Below the pieces are notes generated by a model. The model ran no database searches and was not told where the DNA came from. It worked only from the letters and a program-made list of their open reading frames with translations. A DNA stretch of 64,000 bases from contig CAYHVK010000010.1 of NCBI GenBank assembly GCA_964360255.1, forward strand, positions 62,001 through 126,000. Direction: 5' to 3'. This document shows, piece after piece, positions 7,740 through 16,299 of the stretch. Source of the DNA: CAYHVK01 sp964360255 (GTDB taxonomy: Bacteria; Bdellovibrionota; Bdellovibrionia; Bdellovibrionales; UBA1609). The stretch's first letter is position 1. Every line of letters begins with the position of its first letter. Made by a program: the position numbers and the translations under genes.

Positions 7740-9082
7740 TGTCTCAGCCAAAAGATCAGACGAAAAAGTTTTTACCTGCTGAAATCATTCAAAAGAAAAA
7801 ACGCGGTGAACTTTTGTCAGCTGAAGAAATCTCATGGCTTGTGACTAGTTTCACAAGCGGCGAGCTTCCCGACTACCAAATGGCCGCTTGGGCTATGGCA
7901 GTTTACTTTCAAGGTCTTTCAGATTTCGAACTCGCGCACCTAACTTTGGCGATGCGAGATTCTGGGCGTAAATTTAATTTTCAGAAGTTGAATGCTCCAA
8001 GAGTTGATAAGCATTCAACTGGTGGTGTTGGCGATAAAACCAGTTTAATTATCGGGCCGATTTGGGCCGCTGCTGAAATTTACAATCCGATGATTGCGGG
8101 CCGTGGCCTCGGACACACGGGCGGAACCCTCGATAAACTCGAGAGCATTCCTGGGTTTCGAATCCATCTCTCAGCCGAAGAGCTCGAGCGCAATGTTGAG
8201 AAGTATTTCTTCTCAATTATGGGTCAGACGAAAGACATCTGTCCTGCCGATCGCAAACTTTATGCCCTTCGTGATGTCACGGCTACCGTTGATTCGATTC
8301 CTCTTATTTGCGCGAGCATCATGTCGAAAAAGTTAGCGGAAGATCTAACGGGACTTGTGCTTGATGTAAAATTCGGCAATGGCGCCTTTATGAAAACTCT
8401 CGACGATGCTGAGAAGCTGGCGCGCACTCTTGTGAGCACTGGCGTTCATAACGGAGTGAAAGTTCACGCGGTTCTAACAGATATGAATCAACCGCTTGGG
8501 CGCTTTGCCGGTAATTCACTAGAAGTTTTTGAGTGCATTGAAATTCTTCAAGGTAAAAAATGTATGCAGGGCTCGGTGGATTTTTATGAATCCACTCGTG
8601 AACTGAGTTTACAACTCGCCTCTCACGGATTTGTTTTTGCTGACAAAGCCGCAACTCTTGAAGAGGGTTACAAAAAGGCAAAAGAGATTTTAGATTCTGG
8701 CGCTGCTTTCACAGCCTTCAAAAAACTTTGTGAGTATCAAGGCCCCGCTCGCCTTGATCAATTGCCGCTTGCAAAATTCAAAGCCGATATTGTCGCAAAA
8801 GGTTCTGGCTACATCTCTAAAATTAATACTGAGAAGCTCGGTCTCGCCCTCATTGAAATCGGAGCTGGTCGCAGAAAATCAGATGACCAAATTGATCATT
8901 CGGCAGGTTTTGAATTCTTGTGCCGGCATGGGGACCATATCGAAAAGAACCAAGCCTTGGTAAAGGTTCACTGCGCTGATCAACAGCAGGTACAGAAAAT
9001 TACAGATTCTGTTTTAAGCTCGTTTGAATTCTCGAATGCTGCGCCGCAGGGCTTGCCATTAATCGCGAGAGTGATACCGTAA
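7739..9082 (+). CDS. deoA: Thymidine / pyrimidine-nucleoside phosphorylase
   Basis: The 447-residue protein splits thymidine (and possibly uridine) with phosphate, giving the base and deoxyribose-1-phosphate. Residues 91-102 read KHSTGGVGDKTS, the phosphate-binding segment of the nucleoside phosphorylase II family. GRGLGHTGGTLDKLESIPGF is the family signature. A C-terminal domain typical of DeoA/Pdp follows. Whether it is strictly a thymidine phosphorylase or a broader Pdp type cannot be decided by eye. It begins in a TAATG overlap with deoC and is followed six bases later by punA. Confidence 0.93.
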   Translation: MSQPKDQTKKFLPAEIIQKKKRGELLSAEEISWLVTSFTSGELPDYQMAAWAMAVYFQGLSDFELAHLTLAMRDSGRKFNFQKLNAPRVDKHSTGGVGDKTSLIIGPIWAAAEIYNPMIAGRGLGHTGGTLDKLESIPGFRIHLSAEELERNVEKYFFSIMGQTKDICPADRKLYALRDVTATVDSIPLICASIMSKKLAEDLTGLVLDVKFGNGAFMKTLDDAEKLARTLVSTGVHNGVKVHAVLTDMNQPLGRFAGNSLEVFECIEILQGKKCMQGSVDFYESTRELSLQLASHGFVFADKAATLEEGYKKAKEILDSGAAFTAFKKLCEYQGPARLDQLPLAKFKADIVAKGSGYISKINTEKLGLALIEIGAGRRKSDDQIDHSAGFEFLCRHGDHIEKNQALVKVHCADQQQVQKITDSVLSSFEFSNAAPQGLPLIARVIP

Positions 9083-9088
9083 GGCCTT

Positions 9089-9913
9089 ATGAAGTCTCAG
9101 CTTTTGCAAAACTTAAAAGAGTCCGTTGATTTTATTCGGACTAAAACGAAAATCAAACCTCGTGTGGGAATCACACTGGGCTCTGGTCTGTCGGGTTTTG
9201 TTAAAGAAGTAAAAACTGAAGCGATTATTCCCTACAAAGATATTCCGCATTTCTCTCCGCCCTCGGTTGAAGGCCATCCCGGGCAAATGGTTTTAGGTCA
9301 TGTGGGAGATGTTCCGGTTGTAGTTTTACAGGGTCGAATTCACTACTACGAAGGTCATTCGATGGAACAAGTGGTTTACCCCACTCGTGTTCTCGCTCAA
9401 CTTGGTATTCAAAAATTAATTCTGACAAACGCAGCCGGCGGCCTTTCTGAATTTATGAAACCTGGAGATTTTATGCTCGTTCGCGATCATATTAATCTCA
9501 CTGGTAGCAATCCTTTAATTGGCCCGAACATCGCTGAACTCGGCTTACGTTTTCCGGATATGACTCAGGCTTACGACCCAGAAATGCTTGAAATCGCAGA
9601 AGCTGTGATGAAAAAAAATGTCATCCGTCACACAGTGGGCGTTTATTGCGGCGTGAGCGGGCCGACCTATGAAACTGCTGCTGAAGTTCGCTTTCTTCAA
9701 GTGATCGGCGGCCAAGCGGTGGGAATGAGTACGGTGCCTGAGACGATCGCAGCCAAACACATGGGCCTTAGCGTTTGTGGACTCAGCTGTATTAGTAATT
9801 TAGCAACAGGAATCAGCAAGACACCCATCACTCATGATGAGGTTAAAGAAACCACGAAAAAAGTTGAAGAGCACTTCTCACTTTTCTTACGCGAGTTCAT
9901 TCAGAAGCTCTAG
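9089..9913 (+). CDS. punA: Purine nucleoside phosphorylase (trimeric PNP/MTAP class)
   Basis: The 274-residue enzyme phosphorolyses purine nucleosides such as inosine and guanosine. It carries TLGSGLSGF (phosphate loop), HYYEGHSMEQVVYPTRVL, LTNAAGGL, GPTYETAAEVR and VGMSTVPE, the ordered blocks of the trimeric PNP family. The chain ends at the usual C-terminal helix. With deoC and deoA it completes base removal from both purine and pyrimidine deoxynucleosides; a phosphopentomutase (DeoB) needed to link the steps is not in the window. A terminator-like structure follows. Confidence 0.93.
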   Translation: MKSQLLQNLKESVDFIRTKTKIKPRVGITLGSGLSGFVKEVKTEAIIPYKDIPHFSPPSVEGHPGQMVLGHVGDVPVVVLQGRIHYYEGHSMEQVVYPTRVLAQLGIQKLILTNAAGGLSEFMKPGDFMLVRDHINLTGSNPLIGPNIAELGLRFPDMTQAYDPEMLEIAEAVMKKNVIRHTVGVYCGVSGPTYETAAEVRFLQVIGGQAVGMSTVPETIAAKHMGLSVCGLSCISNLATGISKTPITHDEVKETTKKVEEHFSLFLREFIQKL

Positions 9914-9946
9914 ACTTTCCACCAGTCTAAAAATAGCCCTATTTTT
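9911..9946 (+). terminator. Probable terminator after the deo operon
   Basis: Just at the punA stop, TAGACT (9911-9916) pairs with AGTCTA (9924-9929), and next to it AAAAATAG (9929-9936) pairs with CTATTTTT (9939-9946), which ends in a T-run. The second stem is A/T-rich with a very tight loop, so it is weak by itself. The 80-base gap to the next gene otherwise shows nothing recognisable. Confidence 0.4.
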
Positions 9947-9993
9947 AACCTTATGAACCTTCAAATGGGACTCTGATATGGGGGTCCTGTCGT

Positions 9994-11280
9994 ATGTCTT
10001 TACACTCTACTAGCACCTATAAAATCTACTTTATTATTTCATGTCTTTTTTACCTCTCCGCCTGTGCGCCGGTAACAAGTTCTGAAACTCTAATGCCGAG
10101 CGCGCAATCAAGTTGCTCTGGCGAATTTATCAAAGACAAATACATCGTAAAATTTAAAGACGGCTCATTCAAAACTTATCGCTTTAAAGATCGTGAAAAA
10201 TTTAAATCTGAAATTGTCGAAGCTCATCTCAATGACATTGATTACATTGAGTACGACCAGAAATTTGAAATTGCTCCACCATCAAAAATCGAAGCTAAAT
10301 TCGCTGACAATGTCGTGTTCACACCGCAAGCTGTAGATAACTGGGGGCTTCGTATGATTCAAGCTCCCGGCGCTTGGCAAAATGGCTATTTCGGCCAAGG
10401 TGTTACGGTGGCCGTTATCGATTCGGGTGTTGATATCAATCACCCGCTTTTAATAAATCAAATTGCTTATAACCCTGGCGAAAGTGGTACAGATTCTCTC
10501 GGGCACGACAAGAAAACTAACGGCCTTGATGATGATGGCAATGGTTATGTCGATGACTATGCTGGCTTTGATTTTGTTACGAACTCTGGCAAAATGGTCG
10601 ACACCGTCTCTCATGGAACACACGTCGCTGGCATCATCGCTGCCGAACATAATAGCACTGTGGTTTCGAATTCATCTGTGCAGGGCCTCGCTCCACGCGC
10701 AAAAATTCTACCGGTGCGTTTTTTAGATACTTCAGGCGGTACACTTGAAGGAGCCTTAGGCGCCCTTGAATATGCGAAACGCAGAGGCGCGCAAATCATC
10801 AATGCCAGTTGGGGCGGCGAAGGTTGCTCGCGTGCACTCGCCGATAAAGTTCAAGAGATCACGGCCGCAGGAATTATTTTCGTAGTGGCGGCCGGCAATA
10901 ATGGTTCGAACTTAGATTTCTTTCCGGAGTTTCCGGCGGTATTTAGATCGGCACTTCAGGTGACGGTGGGCTCCTCGGGTACCATGGATGGAATGTCGAG
11001 TTTTTCAAACTACAGCCGAACTTTCGTAAACCTTTTTGCGCCTGGGTTTAACATTGTCAGTACTTTACCCAATAGCCGAATCGGTGCTGAATCGGGAACC
11101 TCAATGGCAACGCCTTACGTGGCCGCAGCTGCAGCGGTTTTACTCAGCGTAAAACCTAGCGCTTCGCCGCAAGAAGTTCTTAACGCGCTTTATTCTTCGG
11201 TAGATACAAATCCGGAATACCAAAACTCAACGAGCGGTCGTCTGAACGTTGCTCGCGCTGTTAATCAGATGCTCAATTAG
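9994..11280 (+). CDS. Subtilisin-like serine protease (S8), lipoprotein
   Basis: The 428-residue exported protease has a lipobox LSAC (C24), so it is probably lipid-anchored after signal peptidase II cleavage. A short pro-region (about 40-115) precedes the catalytic domain. The triad is D143 (AVIDSGVD), H207 (SHGTHVAG) and S370 (GTSMATP), with the oxyanion Asn N302 in VAAGNNG. An Asp/Asn-rich stretch (178-188) resembles a calcium-binding loop. A predator could use it on prey proteins or for its own envelope, which is inference. It stands alone between the deo operon and asnS. Confidence 0.92.
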   Translation: MSLHSTSTYKIYFIISCLFYLSACAPVTSSETLMPSAQSSCSGEFIKDKYIVKFKDGSFKTYRFKDREKFKSEIVEAHLNDIDYIEYDQKFEIAPPSKIEAKFADNVVFTPQAVDNWGLRMIQAPGAWQNGYFGQGVTVAVIDSGVDINHPLLINQIAYNPGESGTDSLGHDKKTNGLDDDGNGYVDDYAGFDFVTNSGKMVDTVSHGTHVAGIIAAEHNSTVVSNSSVQGLAPRAKILPVRFLDTSGGTLEGALGALEYAKRRGAQIINASWGGEGCSRALADKVQEITAAGIIFVVAAGNNGSNLDFFPEFPAVFRSALQVTVGSSGTMDGMSSFSNYSRTFVNLFAPGFNIVSTLPNSRIGAESGTSMATPYVAAAAAVLLSVKPSASPQEVLNALYSSVDTNPEYQNSTSGRLNVARAVNQMLN

Positions 11281-11319
11281 ACACCTGGGTAACGCGGCGC
11301 CCCTCTCAACGCCTTAGGG

Positions 11320-11347
11320 TTTGATTTGACCCCCTCAAGACTATAAT
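11320..11347 (+). promoter_or_regulatory. Candidate asnS promoter giving a nearly leaderless transcript
   Basis: A perfect -10 box TATAAT (11342-11347) is preceded, 16 bases upstream, by TTTGAT (11320-11325). Transcription would start near 11354, only about six bases before the asnS ATG at 11360. No Shine-Dalgarno sequence is visible in front of that ATG, which agrees with leaderless or nearly leaderless initiation. Confidence 0.5.
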
Positions 11348-11359
11348 TCTTATGGTCTT

Positions 11360-12649
11360 ATGAGAACATTCATCGAAGACCTCAAAAATCATGTTGGTCA
11401 AACTGTAGAATTGCGCGGCTGGGTTTTTCACCACCGCTCATCTGGTAAAATTAAATTTCTAGTGATCAGAGACGGAACTGGTTATTGCCAGTGTGTTGCC
11501 GTTAAAGGCGAAGCCACTGATGAAGCCTTTGCGGCGTACGATCAGCTGTCACAGGAGTCGACTGTCACACTCACGGGTATTGTTCGCGCTGAGCCGCGAA
11601 GCCCAGGTGGATTCGAAATCACGACAAAGACTTTAGAAATCACGCACAAGGTAGAAAACTATCCAATCTCTCCAAAAGAGCACGGACCAGATTTCTTGAT
11701 GAGTAATCGTCACTTATGGATTCGCTCTAAAACGCAGCATGCGATTTTGCGCATTCGCGCTGAAGTTGTTTCGGCGATTCGCGATTTCTTTAATGGTCGC
11801 GGCTTCACACTGACTGACTCACCGATCTTCACACCGAATGCGTGCGAAGGTACATCGACGCTCTTCTCAACGAAGTATTTCGACGACCAAGCTTTCTTGT
11901 CACAATCAGGTCAGCTCTATCTTGAAGCGACGGCTGCGGCGTTCGGTAAAGCTTATTGCTTTGGTCCAACCTTTAGAGCTGAGAAATCTAAAACTCGTCG
12001 GCACTTGATTGAGTTCTGGATGGTTGAAGCCGAAGTGGCCTTCAACAATCTCTACGACAACATGGAGCTCATGGAGCAATTCGTTGAGTATGTTGTGCAG
12101 CGTACGATTAAAAATAAAGCTGAAGAACTTAAAGTCCTCGAACGTGACACTTCTAAGCTTGCAAAAGTTAAAGGTCCGTTCCCGCGCATTCATTACGATG
12201 AAGCGGCAGCTATGATTAAAAAAGAACGCCCTGAGTTTATCGTCGGCGATGATTTTGGTGCTCCTGATGAAGCGGTTGTTTGCGCGAAGTTTGATACGCC
12301 CGTTTTCGTGCATCACTTCCCGACAGCGGTAAAAGCTTTCTACATGAAGCAAGACGAAAAAGACTCATCGAAATGTATGAGCGTTGATTTGCTGGCGCCT
12401 GAAGGTTACGGCGAAATCATCGGCGGTGGTCAGCGTGAAGAGAGTCTTGATTTATTACTTTCACGAATTGCAGAGCACGGCCTCAAAGAATCTGACTTTG
12501 CTTGGTACCTTGATCTTCGTAGATATGGTTCATTCCCTCACTCGGGCTTCGGCCTTGGTTTAGAGAGAACTGTCTCTTGGATCTGTGGCGCTCAGCACGT
12601 TCGTGAGACCATTCCGTTCCCGCGTCTTTACGGTCGAATTTATCCTTAA
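11360..12649 (+). CDS. asnS: Asparaginyl-tRNA synthetase
   Basis: This 429-residue class IIb synthetase charges tRNA-Asn. An OB-fold anticodon-binding domain (about 15-110, LRGWVFHHRSSGKIKFLVIRDG) is followed by the catalytic core with motif 2 (PTFRAEKSKTRRHL) and motif 3 (GFGLGLERTV). The sequence SGQLYLEATAAAFGKAYCFGPTFRAE is AsnRS-like, and the length is right for AsnRS rather than the longer bacterial AspRS. It is followed after 21 bases by the carboxylase genes and may be co-transcribed with them. Confidence 0.94.
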   Translation: MRTFIEDLKNHVGQTVELRGWVFHHRSSGKIKFLVIRDGTGYCQCVAVKGEATDEAFAAYDQLSQESTVTLTGIVRAEPRSPGGFEITTKTLEITHKVENYPISPKEHGPDFLMSNRHLWIRSKTQHAILRIRAEVVSAIRDFFNGRGFTLTDSPIFTPNACEGTSTLFSTKYFDDQAFLSQSGQLYLEATAAAFGKAYCFGPTFRAEKSKTRRHLIEFWMVEAEVAFNNLYDNMELMEQFVEYVVQRTIKNKAEELKVLERDTSKLAKVKGPFPRIHYDEAAAMIKKERPEFIVGDDFGAPDEAVVCAKFDTPVFVHHFPTAVKAFYMKQDEKDSSKCMSVDLLAPEGYGEIIGGGQREESLDLLLSRIAEHGLKESDFAWYLDLRRYGSFPHSGFGLGLERTVSWICGAQHVRETIPFPRLYGRIYP

Positions 12650-12670
12650 GCACTTTTAGGAGTTATATTT

Positions 12671-14239
12671 ATGCAAGTTGAACCAACAAACTCAACCGAA
12701 GCCAAGTTGAAAGCTCTCGAAGTTAAAAACGAAGAGGCTTTCGCCGGCGGCGGAGCCGACAGAGTAGCGAAACATAAAGAGGGCGGCCGCTTAACTGCGC
12801 GTGAGCGTCTTGATGTTTTATTAGATCCGGGAAGCTTTGTTGAAATGGATCGTTTCGTTACTCACCGTAGTCAAAACTTCGGCATGGGCGACAAAACTTT
12901 TCTCGGTGACGGTGTTATCACTGGCTACGGCCGCGTGAACGGCAAGATCGTTTATGTTTACTCTCAAGACTTCACCGTATTCGGCGGCAGTATGTCGCGC
13001 ACTCAAGCCAATAAAATTTGCAAGATCATGGATCTCGCAGTTAAAAACGGCGCGCCGATCATTGGCCTCAATGACTCTGGTGGAGCTCGTATTCAAGAGG
13101 GTGTTGAAGCTCTTGGTGGCTTCACGGATATTTTCTTAAGAAACGTAACGGCTTCAGGCGTGGTGCCGCAAATTAGCGCCATCATGGGGCCGTGCGCTGG
13201 TGGAGCGGTTTACTCTCCTTCAATTACTGATTTTATTTTCATGGTGAAAGATACGAGCTACATGTTCGTAACTGGCCCTGATGTTATTAAAACTGTAACT
13301 CACGAAGATGTTTCAAAAGAAGCTTTGGGTGGAGCACTAACGCACAACCAGAAATCAGGCGTTGCACATTTCGCAGCGGATGACGATCGTCACTGCCTCC
13401 TCATGATTCGCGAACTTTTGAACTTCTTGCCGAACAACAACCTTGATGATGTCCCGGTGATTCCGACAAAAGATAAGCCTGATCGTGTTGAGATGTCTTT
13501 GAACACTTTTATTCCTGATAATCCTAAAAAACCTTACGACATGCTTGAGCTCATCAACAAAGTTGTCGACGAAGGCTACTTCTTAGAAGTTCATAAGCAC
13601 TTTGCTAAAAACATTATTGTGGGCTTTGCTCGTATGAATGGGCGTCCAATCGGTATCGTAGCGAACCAACCAGCGGTGCTTGCCGGTTGTTTAAATATCC
13701 CAGCTAGTACAAAAGCAGCGCGCTTTATTCGCTTCTGTGATGCCTTCAATATTCCAATTGTAACATTCGAAGATGTTCCGGGGTTCTTGCCTGGTACTGA
13801 CCAAGAGTGGAACGGCATTATCACTCACGGCGCAAAACTTCTTTACGCTTACGCTGAAGCGACTGTGCCTAAAATTACAGTTGTAACTCGTAAAGCTTAC
13901 GGCGGCGCTTATTGCGTCATGTCTTCTAAGCACTTGCGTGGTGATGTGAACCTCGCTTACCCAACTTCTGAAATCGCAGTTATGGGAGCAGAAGGCGCCG
14001 TAAATATTATTTTTAGAAACGAAATTAAAAACGCTAAAGATCAGAACGCAGAGAGAGCCCGCCTGATTGCTGATTACGAAGCCCAATTCAGCAATCCGTA
14101 TGCAGCAGCAAATTTGGGTTACATCGATGAAGTGATCGAGCCCGCTATGACTCGAAAGCGCATTATTGATTCTCTTGAGATGCTAAAAAATAAGCGTGAT
14201 TACAACCCGCCGAAAAAACACGGCAATATTCCGCTCTAA
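12671..14239 (+). CDS. pccB: Propionyl-/acyl-CoA carboxylase, carboxyltransferase (beta) subunit
   Basis: The 522-residue protein has the two crotonase-fold halves of the PccB/AccD5 family: an N-terminal [21 protein letters not shown] block, oxyanion-hole stretches [15 protein letters not shown] and [11 protein letters not shown], and the C-terminal [24 protein letters not shown] and [11 protein letters not shown]. It moves the carboxyl group from biotin to an acyl-CoA. The neighbouring methylmalonyl-CoA mutase makes propionyl-CoA the likely substrate. An AGGAG sits eight bases before the ATG. First of a four-gene cassette. Confidence 0.92.
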   Translation: MQVEPTNSTEAKLKALEVKNEEAFAGGGADRVAKHKEGGRLTARERLDVLLDPGSFVEMDRFVTHRSQNFGMGDKTFLGDGVITGYGRVNGKIVYVYSQDFTVFGGSMSRTQANKICKIMDLAVKNGAPIIGLNDSGGARIQEGVEALGGFTDIFLRNVTASGVVPQISAIMGPCAGGAVYSPSITDFIFMVKDTSYMFVTGPDVIKTVTHEDVSKEALGGALTHNQKSGVAHFAADDDRHCLLMIRELLNFLPNNNLDDVPVIPTKDKPDRVEMSLNTFIPDNPKKPYDMLELINKVVDEGYFLEVHKHFAKNIIVGFARMNGRPIGIVANQPAVLAGCLNIPASTKAARFIRFCDAFNIPIVTFEDVPGFLPGTDQEWNGIITHGAKLLYAYAEATVPKITVVTRKAYGGAYCVMSSKHLRGDVNLAYPTSEIAVMGAEGAVNIIFRNEIKNAKDQNAERARLIADYEAQFSNPYAAANLGYIDEVIEPAMTRKRIIDSLEMLKNKRDYNPPKKHGNIPL

Positions 14240-14259
14240 TAAAGCTGACGAGGTTTTAA

Positions 14260-15759
14260 GTGTTTAAGAAAATCTTAATTGCAAACCGCGGTGAAATTGC
14301 CATTCGTGTGATGCGTGCGTGTCGCACAATGGGCATTCAATCCGTTGCGGTCTTTAGTGATGCTGACCGTAATAGTATGCACGTGATGTTAGCTGATGAA
14401 GCTTACAACATTGGCCCTGCACCCAGCCTTCAATCTTATTTGAATATTGAAAAAATCATCGCCGTTTGCAAAAAAGCAAAAGTCGATGCCGTTCACCCTG
14501 GCTACGGATTCTTAAGTGAATCCTCTGACTTTGCTAATGCACTAGAAAAAGCCGGAATCGTTTTCATCGGCCCGACAACTGATAATATCAAAGCTATGGG
14601 CGATAAAATTGCTTCTCGTGATTTGATGAAAAAAGCGGGCGTTCCGATCGTGCCTGGTACTCCTGGTTCGATTAAAGACGTAGCCGAAGCTGAGAAATGG
14701 GCGAAAGACATCGGCTATCCTATTATCATCAAAGCTTCGGCTGGTGGTGGCGGTAAAGGTATCCGTGTTGTTCACGAACCCGCAGAACTCGCGAGCGCTT
14801 TCCGCGCTTGTCAGTCAGAAGGTCTTAACTATTTCAAAGATGATCGCGTTTTCATCGAGCGCTTTATTCAAGCTCCTAAGCACATTGAAATCCAAGTGTT
14901 CGGCGATAAACATGGCAATGTTTGCCACTTGTACGAACGAGAGTGCTCTGTTCAGCGTCGTCACCAGAAGTTGATTGAAGAGTCTCCGAGTCCGTCCGTT
15001 CCGCCAGATGTGCGTGAGAAGATGGGCGCCGTGGCTGTGGCTGCTGCTAAGAGCATTAACTATCTTGGTGCCGGCACTATTGAGTTTATTTTCGATAATA
15101 ATACTAAAGAATTCTTCTTCATGGAGATGAACACACGTCTTCAGGTTGAACACCCGATCACTGAAGTTGTGACGGGCGTGGATTTAGTTCAAGAGCAGAT
15201 CAAAGTGGCTCTTGGTAAGCCGCTTTCGTTCAAACAAAGTGATATTAAGCAAACTGGACACGCTATTGAGCTTCGTATCTGCGCAGAAGATCCTTATACG
15301 TTTATACCAAGCCCAGGAAAAATTCGTCGTTGCCGTACGCCGCAAGGTCCTTTTGTACGCGTTGATGGCTACGCTTACCCTGGTTACGAAATTCCAATTC
15401 ACTATGACCCGATGATAGCGAAACTCATTTGCTGGGGCCATACACGTGAAGAAGCCATTGCTCGTTTGCAACGCTCCCTTACTGAATTCATGTTAACGGG
15501 AATTAAGAGTAATATTATTCTTCACCGCAATATTTTATCGCACCCAACATTCTTGAATGGTTCATACACAACTCAGTTCATAGAGAAAGAAATCGTAAGC
15601 GAGAAAATGAAGAAGCTCTTCATGTTTGTGGATGAGCATGTGTTCTTGGTGACAGCCGCTATCGAGGCTTTCAAAGACAGTAAGTCTCGTGATGTGGCTC
15701 AATACACAGTGGCAAGTCGCTGGAAACAGTTCGGCCGCCAGAAACAGATGAGGACTTAA
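14260..15759 (+). CDS. Acyl-CoA carboxylase, biotin carboxylase (alpha) subunit
   Basis: The 499-residue ATP-grasp enzyme carboxylates biotin with bicarbonate and ATP. It begins with a GTG codon behind a GAGG and shows FKKILIANRGEIAIRVMRA, KASAGGGGKGIRVV (ATP loop), and EMNTRLQVEHPITE (catalytic region). It ends after the biotin carboxylase domain; the biotinyl domain is the separate gene just downstream, unlike fused PccA proteins. By context it is the alpha subunit of propionyl-CoA carboxylase, but it could also serve acetyl-CoA carboxylase. Confidence 0.9.
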   Translation: MFKKILIANRGEIAIRVMRACRTMGIQSVAVFSDADRNSMHVMLADEAYNIGPAPSLQSYLNIEKIIAVCKKAKVDAVHPGYGFLSESSDFANALEKAGIVFIGPTTDNIKAMGDKIASRDLMKKAGVPIVPGTPGSIKDVAEAEKWAKDIGYPIIIKASAGGGGKGIRVVHEPAELASAFRACQSEGLNYFKDDRVFIERFIQAPKHIEIQVFGDKHGNVCHLYERECSVQRRHQKLIEESPSPSVPPDVREKMGAVAVAAAKSINYLGAGTIEFIFDNNTKEFFFMEMNTRLQVEHPITEVVTGVDLVQEQIKVALGKPLSFKQSDIKQTGHAIELRICAEDPYTFIPSPGKIRRCRTPQGPFVRVDGYAYPGYEIPIHYDPMIAKLICWGHTREEAIARLQRSLTEFMLTGIKSNIILHRNILSHPTFLNGSYTTQFIEKEIVSEKMKKLFMFVDEHVFLVTAAIEAFKDSKSRDVAQYTVASRWKQFGRQKQMRT

Positions 15760-15762
15760 GAC

Positions 15763-16299
15763 ATGTATTTTCATGCTGAATCCAATGATGAAAAATTCGA
15801 GATTACCGTTAATGAAAGCAAACTCGGCTGGAAAGTTTCTTTAAAAAAGGAAGGCGCCGACTGGATTCATTACGAGTTCACTAAAGATGACTACCAATAC
15901 ATGGACGATACAATCAGTTTCTTATTTAAGAACAGCTCGTATTTGTTAGATGTCACTCAGCACGGTGTGGACTACACAGTTTACACGCGCGGTGCCTTTC
16001 AGACGATCAAGCTCTATAACGAAGAGAAGATACTTCATGAAAGCTTAAAAGCTGTTGGCGCTCTCGGCGGCTCGGATTCTTTGTCTTCTGAAATGCCAGG
16101 CAAGATCGTAAAGGTCTTCGTTAAAGCTGGTGACGAGATTAAACGCGGCTCACCTCTTCTCATCATGGAAGCCATGAAGATGGAGAACGAAATGCGCGCT
16201 TCTCAAGACGGCAAAGTTAAAGAAGTTCACGTCAAAGCTGGCGATACTATCGAAAGCAACACTCTTCTGATTTCATTCGAGAAAAATGCGAAAAAATAA
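15763..16299 (+). CDS. Biotin carboxyl carrier subunit of the acyl-CoA carboxylase
   Basis: The C-terminal 70 residues of this 178-residue protein are a biotinyl domain, with [16 protein letters not shown] and the biotinylation site EAMKMEN (K139 accepts biotin). The first 100 residues are not a recognised domain; they may form the link (BT-like) to the other subunits. The gene lies three bases after the biotin carboxylase gene and overlaps the mutase gene by 14 bases. Swinging of the biotin between the two catalytic subunits is the expected role. Confidence 0.9.
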   Translation: MYFHAESNDEKFEITVNESKLGWKVSLKKEGADWIHYEFTKDDYQYMDDTISFLFKNSSYLLDVTQHGVDYTVYTRGAFQTIKLYNEEKILHESLKAVGALGGSDSLSSEMPGKIVKVFVKAGDEIKRGSPLLIMEAMKMENEMRASQDGKVKEVHVKAGDTIESNTLLISFEKNAKK

